Translations under genes and position numbers: made by a program
In this document: positions 1-5,147 of the stretch, piece by piece
How positions within the stretch are numbered: position 1 is the first letter of the stretch
How the letters are laid out: every line of letters starts with the position of its first letter
From: Candidatus Colimorpha onthohippi
GTDB lineage: Bacteria; Bacteroidota; Bacteroidia; Bacteroidales; P3
NCBI GenBank assembly: GCA_018064565.1
Contig: JAGHVA010000012.1
Span: 1-5,147, forward strand
Length of the DNA: 5,147 nt
Reading direction: 5' to 3'
Notes under the pieces: generated by a model
Told to the model about the DNA's origin: nothing
Seen by the model: only the letters and a program-made list of their open reading frames with translations
Database searches by the model: none

Positions 1-810
1 GCCATCGAACCCAATCTGTCGGTTACAACGCTGGTTACATTTCGGCTGCTTTTGGCTTCGCTGAATATGGTGCCTGCGTTGCTGTTGTTGCGGCGGTGGG
101 AGCCTATCAAGAAAGGCGATTTGAAGTGGTTCTTGCTGTTGTCGCTGACCGAACCGTTTTTGTATAGCTTGTGTGAGACGGGTGGTGTGCAATATGTGAG
201 CGCCAGCCTGACATCGGTAATCATTGCCATGGTGCCAGTGTTTGTGCCGTTTACAATGGCTTTGGCCTATCACGAACGTATCAAAACAAGTGTGGTGTGC
301 GGTGCTGTGCTGTCGGTAATAGGCGTAGCCACGATGATGCTCGGCGACTTCTCGCTCGATGCTTCTTGGGCAGGCATAGCATTATTGGGTGGCGCCATTG
401 TGGTGTCGCAGTTTTATGTACTTTTGATTGTTAAGGTGGTGCATCGTTATCGTGCCGTAATGGTTACCACCTATCAAAATCTGTTCGGACTGTTGTACTT
501 TATACCCCTTACTCTTTTAACCGACTTCCATCAGCTGCCTTTGCTGAGTTACTCACCCAAGATGATTGTGCTCATCCTTGCCTTGGGACTGCTGTGTAGC
601 ACTTTGGCGTATGTGTTTTACAACTATGGCATTCGTTATCTTGGAGCTTCGATTACCTCTACATTCATCAATGGCAGCGCAGTGGTAACACTGGTGGCGG
701 CGGTGGTTTCGGGGCAAGAACCTTTTTCGTGGGTTAAAGTGCTTGGAGTAGCTGTGGCTATAGTGGGTGTATTTGTGGCACAGCATGACTTCGAAAAATC
801 GCTCGATTGA
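1..810 (+). CDS. EamA/DMT-family transporter, 5'-truncated by the window edge
   Basis: This is the C-terminal 269 residues of a drug/metabolite-transporter (EamA) family inner-membrane permease. The frame is open to base 1, so the true start lies to the left; the TTG at 52 and ATG at 67 are internal codons. Family members are about 300 residues with ten helices in two EamA repeats, so roughly 30 residues including helix 1 are missing. About nine hydrophobic segments are visible. The first repeat contains 'FRLLLASL' (residues 14-21), 'EPFLYSLCE' (51-59), 'SASLTSVIIAMVP' (67-79) and the family's Glu-Arg after a helix ('HERI', 91-94). The second repeat shows 'LGASITSTFINGSAVVT' (214-230) and the matching 'GQEPF' (238-242), followed by the last helix and a short charged tail. 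The substrate cannot be told from sequence: EamA proteins export amino acids, metabolites or drugs. The TGA stop lies 56 bp before the next gene, with no obvious hairpin terminator. Confidence 0.92.
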   Translation, partial: AIEPNLSVTTLVTFRLLLASLNMVPALLLLRRWEPIKKGDLKWFLLLSLTEPFLYSLCETGGVQYVSASLTSVIIAMVPVFVPFTMALAYHERIKTSVVCGAVLSVIGVATMMLGDFSLDASWAGIALLGGAIVVSQFYVLLIVKVVHRYRAVMVTTYQNLFGLLYFIPLTLLTDFHQLPLLSYSPKMIVLILALGLLCSTLAYVFYNYGIRYLGASITSTFINGSAVVTLVAAVVSGQEPFSWVKVLGVAVAIVGVFVAQHDFEKSLD

Positions 811-822
811 CAAAAAAAAACG

Positions 823-830
823 TACATTTG
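823..830 (+). promoter_or_regulatory. Bacteroidetes -7 promoter box (TACATTTG)
   Basis: TACATTTG matches the Bacteroidetes primary-sigma -7 consensus TAnnTTTG exactly. It sits just downstream of an A-tract (812-820) and in the only sizeable gap before the secreted-protein gene. Transcription would be expected to begin a few bases downstream, near 834-837, leaving a 5' leader of about 30 nt before the ATG at 867. A good -33 TTTG box at the usual spacing of about 19 bp is not seen; the nearest candidate, ATTG at 806-809, is too close. The promoter could drive the secreted protein, ftsK and the phosphodiesterase together. The call rests on the motif and its position alone. Confidence 0.6.
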
Positions 831-866
831 CACTTTGGAGTTTTTACTAATAAATGTTTTGCAAAT

Positions 867-1622
867 ATGAAAAATCAGTATGTTATCTCATTTTTGATAC
901 TGCTTGCCGCAGGGTCAGTTTTGGTTGCTCAAAATTCTTTCAAGGGCAGGGTAAAATATAAGGTGGAAAGCACGGGGCAGGTGGCTTTCCAGTTGCCAGC
1001 CGAAGCTGCAGAGGCAGAGATATTGGTGTCGGGTTCAGACATCTTTACCAAGAGTGCCATATTTATGTCAACGCCATTCTCAGAGGCGGTGCTGGTAAAC
1101 GACTTAAAGGTTACTATCTGTGAGAACTACAGTCAGTTACTTGATTTCTTGCGCAATCAGGGCAGTGAGTTTACCTATCAGGGCAGCGGCAAGTTGCTTA
1201 CAAGGCAAACCGCTTCTCAGCAGGATATAGACAGTCTGGTAATTCCAGATAATGAGCCTGGTCATTTCTATCTGGAGTATGTAGATGGGGAGACCAAAGA
1301 GATTGCGGGCGTTGTAGCCAAGAAGGTAATCCGTCATGCCTTTGACGCTGAAGGAGTAGATCACCCCGCCGAGATGTGGTATAACGACCAGATGGGGCCG
1401 CAATACAACTTTCTCTTTTTGGGAATCAAAGGCATCCCCTTGATGTGTACGCAGGACATGGGTGATGGCAAAGCTGTTACCTATACCGCCACCGAAATCG
1501 TGAAAGGCAAGGTGAAAGCCACCGATTTTATGCTGCCTGATGGCTACGAGACGTTGTCAGACACCGATCTGCGCACCTTTGCTACCGAATTGCAAGAAGA
1601 GATAGAGCTGATGAATGAGTAG
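867..1622 (+). CDS. Secreted DUF4412/GLPGLI-like protein of unknown function
   Basis: This 251-residue protein has a clear Sec signal peptide: MKNQ, then a hydrophobic core (about residues 5-20), then a likely signal peptidase I site 'VLVA|QNS' after residue 21. No lipobox cysteine is present, so the mature protein is probably periplasmic. The mature part is mostly beta-like. Its C-terminal half follows the DUF4412/GLPGLI pattern: 'EIAGVVAKKVIRH' (145-157), 'EMWYNDQMGP' (169-178), 'GIKGIPLMC' (186-194), 'VTYTATEIVKGKV' (204-216) and 'DFMLPDGYE' (220-228). That assignment is from pattern memory and is moderately sure. The biochemical role of such proteins is unknown. The reading frame extends upstream to a TTG at 807, but ATG 867 is preferred: it places the signal peptide at the N-terminus and lies downstream of the TACATTTG promoter box. 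No Shine-Dalgarno is visible, which is normal in Bacteroidetes. ftsK starts 38 bp after the stop. Confidence 0.85.
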   Translation: MKNQYVISFLILLAAGSVLVAQNSFKGRVKYKVESTGQVAFQLPAEAAEAEILVSGSDIFTKSAIFMSTPFSEAVLVNDLKVTICENYSQLLDFLRNQGSEFTYQGSGKLLTRQTASQQDIDSLVIPDNEPGHFYLEYVDGETKEIAGVVAKKVIRHAFDAEGVDHPAEMWYNDQMGPQYNFLFLGIKGIPLMCTQDMGDGKAVTYTATEIVKGKVKATDFMLPDGYETLSDTDLRTFATELQEEIELMNE

Positions 1623-1644
1623 TGGCAAGTATATGATTCTTAGT

Positions 1645-1650
1645 AGGAGA
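1645..1650 (+). promoter_or_regulatory. Candidate ribosome binding site AGGAGA for ftsK
   Basis: AGGAGA ends 10 nt before ATG 1661 and only 1 nt before the alternative GTG at 1652. The spacing fits the ATG and excludes the GTG. Bacteroidetes often initiate without a Shine-Dalgarno, so this is supporting evidence and not proof. Confidence 0.45.
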
Positions 1651-1660
1651 AGTGATTGAT

Positions 1661-4174
1661 ATGCCAAAAACGAAAAACAAGAACAAGGTAAAGCCCACAG
1701 GGCAGGTTATGGAGTTTTTGCGGAGCGTACGTTTCGCAAGGTTGCGAGGTGTATGCTATATGCTGTTTGGCCTGTTTGTGTGCATCAGCATTTTGTCGTT
1801 TCTGATTTCTGGAGCCAGCGATTCAAATGTGTTGGGTACATTAGGCCATGGAGTTGCCCGTTTTTTTACCAATAGGCTTTTTGGCGTGGCTTCGTTAGGT
1901 CTGGCTTTGCTTATATTCTTGTACGGTTTGCGGTTATGGAACGTAAAGCAGCAGCGGTGGTGGCGATTTGTGGGGATTGTGTTTTTTTGGATGATATGGT
2001 GCAGCTGCCTGCTGGGTTATGTGAGTGGCATGATAATTAAAGCTGTCGATTTTCAAGACTTCGCAGGTCTTGGTTATACGGTGGCTGTCAAACTCGATGT
2101 GTTGATTCATTGGGGTACTCCAGTGTTGTTGATTTTTGTGGCAGTGGTGTTTTTGATATTTGTCCACAAAGTGCGGTTCCCTATCCCCGATTTGTCGTTT
2201 ATATCCGATTGGTTCGACCGTATGCAGTCGGTTAGAGATTCAAAGTCCGACAAGTCCAACATCGATTCTGACACTTCTGATGATAGCACCAGTGATTGCC
2301 CTAACCCAGGATTGTTGCAGCGTATGAAGGCTGTAGTTGAACGATGGCGTGGGGGCAAAAACTCGAATGATGACGATGTTGCTGACGAGCCGACAGAGGA
2401 GACCAACTCACAGCCCGACGATGCGCCGAAGCCTAAACCAGAAGCGGAGGATGCAGGTCGGGAGGCGTTGCCAGAAGATATCGATGAGGCTTTTGAGGAG
2501 GTGAACCGTAGAGCGCAGTCGCAGTCTGGCCATCAGCAGACTACCGATGGGGAGCCTACGTTTACCATCGTCTCCTCTAATCCCGAAGGAGAACTCTCGG
2601 AGCAAGACGACGACCCTATTCCCGCAGTCGAAGAGGAGGAGTCGCATCATTTTACGATCGACGATTTGTATGACCCGCATTTGGATTTGAGTAGTTACCA
2701 GAGTCCAAGCACCGATATCCTTGAGCCTTGGGAACGGAGCAATGTAAATGTAACCAACGAGGAGTTGATTGCCAACAACAAGCGTATAGTGAACACGCTG
2801 AAAGATTATGGCATTGAGATTGTGGAGGTTAAGGCAACGCCAGGTCCTACGGTTACGCTGTATGAGATTAAGCCAGCTGCTGGTGTGCGCATCTCGCGCA
2901 TCAAAAATCTTGAGGATGATATTGCGCTTAGCCTCTCGGCGTTAGGTATCCGCATCATTGCGCCTATACCTGGCAAGGGCACTATCGGTATTGAGGTGCC
3001 GAATGCCAAACCGCAGGTGGTGTCGATGAAGTCGATGTTGGAAAGTTCGGCATTTAGAGAGAACAAGAAGAACTATGAACTCCCGATAGCCATAGGCAAG
3101 ACTATCAGCGATGAGCCGTTTATTACCGATTTGGCAAAGATGCCGCATCTGCTGATGGCAGGTGCTACTGGAACGGGCAAATCGGTGGGGTTGAATGCCG
3201 TAATCGCCTCGCTGCTGTACAAGAAGCACCCCTCAGAGTTAAAATTTGTGATGGTGGATCCTAAGAAGGTGGAACTATCACTTTATAACAAGATAGAACG
3301 TCATTATTTAGCCAAATTGCCAGATAGCGACGAAGCCATCATTACCGATGTGCGCAAGGTGGTGCGAACGCTCAACTCGCTCTGTATTGAGATGGACCAG
3401 CGTTACGACTTGCTGAAATTGGCTCAGGTGCGCAAGACTACCGAATATAACGACAAGTTTATCCACCGTCAACTCAATCCAGAGAGGGGGCATCGCTATC
3501 TGCCTTATATTGTGCTGGTCATAGATGAGTTTGCCGACTTGATTATGACGGCAGGCAAAGAGGTAGAAGGACCTATATGCAGGCTGGCACAGTTGGCACG
3601 AGCCGTGGGTATCCATCTCATAATCGCCACCCAGCGACCTACTACCAACATCATCACAGGAACCATCAAGGCCAATTTCCCTGCGCGTATCGCTTTTAAG
3701 GTAACAAGCGCTATCGACTCGCGTACGATTCTGGATACCACGGGTGCGCAACGTCTCATAGGACGGGGCGACTTGCTTATATCGCTCTCGGGCAGCGATA
3801 TGGTTCGTCTGCAATGTCCGCTTATTGAGACCTCTGAAATCGACAAAATGGTGGATTTCATAGGTTGTCAGCGGGGCTATCCTGACGGATTTTTGTTGCC
3901 CGAATATTTAGACGAGAACGATGAACCCAACAAGGATTTTGACCCCAAACAAAAAGACGAACTCTTCAACGAAGCTGCTCGCCTAATTGTAACAACACGG
4001 GTGGGTTCTACTTCCAATATTCAACGTAAGATGAATATTGGGTTTAACCGTGCGGGGCGTATCATCGACCAGCTCGAGGCTGCGGGTATTGTAGGACCAG
4101 CCAATGGCAGCAAGCCCCGTGAGGTGCTGATTCGTGATGAGGTTGAGTTGGAAGAGATTCTGCGGTCGCTGTAA
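1661..4174 (+). CDS. ftsK: DNA translocase FtsK (SpoIIIE/FtsK family)
   Basis: FtsK is a septum-anchored hexameric ATPase that pumps chromosomal DNA during division and helps XerCD resolve dimers at dif. This copy is 837 residues, full length for the compact Bacteroidetes form. Four membrane helices lie at about residues 31-50, 73-93, 102-125 and 149-169. An acidic, Ser-rich, low-complexity linker follows (about 175-355). The alpha/beta motor starts near 'WERSNVNV' (357-364) and includes 'GPTVTLYEIKPAAGVR' (395-410). Walker A is GATGTGKS (501-508, catalytic Lys507). Walker B is 'IVLVIDE' (617-623, Asp622 and Glu623). 'IIATQRPT' (Gln658) and 'GRGD' (701-704) are also conserved. A C-terminal gamma winged helix (about 766-835), with 'IGFNRAGRIIDQLEAAGIVGP', would read DNA-orientation motifs. 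No key residue is missing. ATG 1661 is chosen over GTG 1652 because of the AGGAGA at 1645-1650. The stop is 35 bp before the next gene, without a terminator between. Confidence 0.97.
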   Translation: MPKTKNKNKVKPTGQVMEFLRSVRFARLRGVCYMLFGLFVCISILSFLISGASDSNVLGTLGHGVARFFTNRLFGVASLGLALLIFLYGLRLWNVKQQRWWRFVGIVFFWMIWCSCLLGYVSGMIIKAVDFQDFAGLGYTVAVKLDVLIHWGTPVLLIFVAVVFLIFVHKVRFPIPDLSFISDWFDRMQSVRDSKSDKSNIDSDTSDDSTSDCPNPGLLQRMKAVVERWRGGKNSNDDDVADEPTEETNSQPDDAPKPKPEAEDAGREALPEDIDEAFEEVNRRAQSQSGHQQTTDGEPTFTIVSSNPEGELSEQDDDPIPAVEEEESHHFTIDDLYDPHLDLSSYQSPSTDILEPWERSNVNVTNEELIANNKRIVNTLKDYGIEIVEVKATPGPTVTLYEIKPAAGVRISRIKNLEDDIALSLSALGIRIIAPIPGKGTIGIEVPNAKPQVVSMKSMLESSAFRENKKNYELPIAIGKTISDEPFITDLAKMPHLLMAGATGTGKSVGLNAVIASLLYKKHPSELKFVMVDPKKVELSLYNKIERHYLAKLPDSDEAIITDVRKVVRTLNSLCIEMDQRYDLLKLAQVRKTTEYNDKFIHRQLNPERGHRYLPYIVLVIDEFADLIMTAGKEVEGPICRLAQLARAVGIHLIIATQRPTTNIITGTIKANFPARIAFKVTSAIDSRTILDTTGAQRLIGRGDLLISLSGSDMVRLQCPLIETSEIDKMVDFIGCQRGYPDGFLLPEYLDENDEPNKDFDPKQKDELFNEAARLIVTTRVGSTSNIQRKMNIGFNRAGRIIDQLEAAGIVGPANGSKPREVLIRDEVELEEILRSL

Positions 4175-4209
4175 ATCCAGCCGTCTATTTACTACTTGTT
4201 TTTCTTGAG

Positions 4210-4722
4210 ATGAAAAGAATAGGAGTACTCTCTGATACACACGGCGTGATTCCTCCGCAGGTGTATAACTTTTTTAAGGATTGTGACGAGTTGTGGCATG
4301 CAGGCGATTGCGGTGTGGGTGTGCTGCGTACGTTGCGAGAGTTTAAGCCTGTGCGGGCGGTATATGGCAACTGCGATGGTGCCGACGTTCGTTATGCCGA
4401 ACCTCAAACAGATTTGTTTGAATGTGAGGGGCACAAGGTGCTTCTGACACATATCGGCGGACATCCAGGGCACTACCAGCCTATGTTGTTGCCCATTTTG
4501 CAGCGTGAACATCCCGACATAATGGTCTGCGGACATAGTCATATATTGCGCGTGATGCACGACAAGCAGTATGATATGCTGTATATCAATCCAGGTGCCG
4601 CTGGCAGGCAGGGCTTCCATTTAGTCGCCACCTTGGTGCGGTTTACCATAGACGATGAGCCGAAGGATATGGAGATAATGGAGTTTGACAAACTCGGCGT
4701 GGCGAATGATGCTGCGGTTTAG
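4210..4722 (+). CDS. YfcE/MJ0936-type metallophosphoesterase
   Basis: This 170-residue protein is a compact calcineurin-like phosphodiesterase (Metallophos_2; YfcE/MJ0936/YsnB group), full length for the group and without signal peptide or membrane helix, so cytoplasmic. The complete two-metal site can be read in order: 'SDTHG' (Asp9, His11), 'HAGDC' (Asp33), 'YGNCD' (Asn54), 'LTHIGGHPG' (His81) and 'CGHSH' (His109, His111). 'YINPGAAG' follows the last ligand pair, as is usual. Characterised relatives bind Mn2+ or similar metals and cleave phosphodiester model substrates in vitro; the physiological substrate is generally unknown, and I infer none here. Start ATG 4210 begins the first beta-strand directly ('MKRIGVLSDTHG'), so no earlier start is needed. 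It lies 35 bp after ftsK with no terminator between, which suggests co-transcription. Downstream lies a hairpin and a convergent gene. The name yfcE would fit, but orthology to the E. coli gene is not shown. Confidence 0.93.
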   Translation: MKRIGVLSDTHGVIPPQVYNFFKDCDELWHAGDCGVGVLRTLREFKPVRAVYGNCDGADVRYAEPQTDLFECEGHKVLLTHIGGHPGHYQPMLLPILQREHPDIMVCGHSHILRVMHDKQYDMLYINPGAAGRQGFHLVATLVRFTIDDEPKDMEIMEFDKLGVANDAAV

Positions 4723-4724
4723 TT

Positions 4725-4766
4725 ACCTCTTTTTTATAGTTGCATAGATTAGGCACCTCTTTTTTA
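4725..4766 (+). repeat. Short direct repeat of ACCTCTTTTTTA, 30-bp period
   Basis: The 12-mer ACCTCTTTTTTA occurs exactly at 4725-4736 and again at 4755-4766, starting 3 nt after the phosphodiesterase stop codon. The second copy is flanked by a small inverted repeat (AGGCAC at 4751-4756 and GTGCT at 4767-4771). The T-runs could help transcription stop, but the first copy has no stem before it. The role is unknown; it may be a chance local duplication. Confidence 0.5.
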
Positions 4767-4792
4767 GTGCTGTCTTCTGAAGAAAAACGGGA

Positions 4793-4831
4793 AGAGCGCA
4801 AAATGCAAGTTATGCTTGCCTTTTGCACTCT
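4793..4831. terminator. Imperfect 39-nt hairpin, likely bidirectional terminator
   Basis: The arms 4793-4809 and 4815-4831 pair around the 5-nt loop TTATG (4810-4814), with 15 of 17 positions matched. The paired blocks are AGAG/CTCT, GCAAAA/TTTTGC and GCAAG/CTTGC; the mismatches are C4797-A4827 and T4804-C4820. The hairpin sits between convergent genes, 70 bp after the phosphodiesterase stop and 22 bp before the stop of the minus-strand gene. Read on the minus strand the stem is soon followed by a T-run (complement of 4783-4787). On the plus strand the following sequence is T-rich but broken. A shared terminator is the simplest reading; a dispersed intergenic repeat is an alternative. Confidence 0.6.
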
Positions 4832-4853
4832 ACCTACTTTTACCTTACTTTCA

Positions 4854-5147
4854 CTACTCAAGCTTTGCTGCTGCCTCAATAATCTCTCTTAGCCTTCTTC
4901 GCCTTTCTGCTGGATCATCTGTCCCTGCTGGATCAGTTATTATATTCGCAGGGTTGAATGAGATATTTTTTGCTTCGAGGGAGAGGGCCTTGGTGGTGTA
5001 TGCACCTGTTTTTTGGGGTTCGGCTGTAAGTTCGGCATAGTCGTATAGTGTGGCGCTTATGCTGATGTTCATGCGGTTGAGGGTAGCGTCAAACTCTGTG
5101 ATGTTGAATGAGCAGCTATCTATATTCGCTATCCATTCCAGGCTGTC
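4854..5147 (-). CDS. C-terminal part of an unrecognised protein, truncated at the right window edge
   Basis: The minus-strand frame is open from base 5147 down to the TAG at 4854-4856, giving the last 97 residues of a longer protein. Its start lies outside the window, and the ATG at 5072 is probably internal because the same frame continues upstream without a stop ('SLEWIANIDSCSFNITEFD'). The first two thirds look beta-rich, with alternating hydrophobic and polar stretches such as 'MNISISATLYDYAEL' and 'KALSLEAKNISFNP'. A Pro/Asp turn segment with a 'TDPAGTDDPAE' near-repeat follows, then a basic, probably helical tail 'RRRRLREIIEAAAKLE'. There is no membrane helix in the visible part. I do not recognise the family and assign no function. 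It is convergent with the phosphodiesterase gene, so it belongs to a different transcription unit. The plus-strand frame over the same bases is the weaker choice because it closes at 5040. Confidence 0.7.
   Translation of the reverse strand, partial: DSLEWIANIDSCSFNITEFDATLNRMNISISATLYDYAELTAEPQKTGAYTTKALSLEAKNISFNPANIITDPAGTDDPAERRRRLREIIEAAAKLE

Noticed and set aside
807..866. N-terminal extension of the secreted protein from TTG 807
   Set aside because: It would overlap the transporter stop, include the promoter box in the coding region and bury the signal peptide 20 residues in. ATG 867 is far better.
944..951. GGGCAGGG, an exact match to the E. coli FtsK-orienting motif (KOPS, GGGNAGGG)
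   Set aside because: With seven fixed bases, a match on either strand of about 5 kb is expected roughly 0.6 times by chance. The KOPS consensus is not established for Bacteroidetes. One copy near ftsK is not evidence.
1574..1581. CACCTTTG as a promoter -7 box for ftsK
   Set aside because: It lacks the leading T of TAnnTTTG, lies inside the coding region of the upstream gene, and no -33 box was seen.
1652..1660. GTG 1652 as the ftsK start
   Set aside because: The AGGAGA site would end 1 nt from this codon, too close for use, while ATG 1661 has suitable spacing.
3308..3814. 168-codon open frame on the minus strand
   Set aside because: It lies wholly antisense to the conserved ATPase domain of ftsK, and its translation is Cys/His/Arg-rich with no recognisable fold. 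It is a shadow of the real gene.
4192..4620. 142-codon open frame on the minus strand
   Set aside because: It is antisense to the phosphodiesterase, whose metal-binding motifs are complete on the plus strand.
4816..5040. 74-codon plus-strand frame with a hydrophobic N-terminus
   Set aside because: It starts within the terminator hairpin and is antisense to a longer minus-strand frame that stays open to the window edge. The hydrophobic look comes from reading the antisense of charged codons.

Overview
The window looks like ordinary chromosomal housekeeping DNA from a member of the Bacteroidales, probably Prevotella or a close relative. Three things point that way. There is a TAnnTTTG-type -7 promoter box. 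The FtsK has the compact four-helix, roughly 840-residue form, and its neighbour is a DUF4412/GLPGLI-like secreted protein. The phosphodiesterase carries the 'THIGGHPG' version of the YfcE motif that I associate with Bacteroidetes. The genus is an inference from style, not from a marker gene.

Layout: positions 1-810 (+) hold the 3' part of an EamA/DMT-family membrane transporter cut by the left edge. A 56-bp gap with a Bacteroidetes-type promoter follows. Positions 867-1622 (+) encode a 251-residue secreted protein resembling DUF4412/GLPGLI proteins. After 38 bp, 1661-4174 (+) encodes the DNA translocase FtsK. After another 35 bp, 4210-4722 (+) encodes a YfcE/MJ0936-type metallophosphoesterase. 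The 131-bp gap at 4723-4853 holds a 12-nt direct repeat and a strong imperfect hairpin, likely a bidirectional terminator. At 4854-5147 (-) lies the C-terminal 97 codons of a convergent gene that I do not recognise and that runs off the right edge.

The secreted protein, ftsK and the phosphodiesterase are closely spaced on one strand with no visible terminator between them, so they may be co-transcribed from the promoter at 823-830. Nothing shows a shared pathway: FtsK works in division and chromosome segregation, the secreted protein acts outside the inner membrane, and the phosphodiesterase is cytoplasmic. I see no RNA gene, CRISPR array, insertion sequence, integrase or defence gene, and no convincing undescribed system. 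The least explained parts are the right-edge gene and the hairpin next to it.
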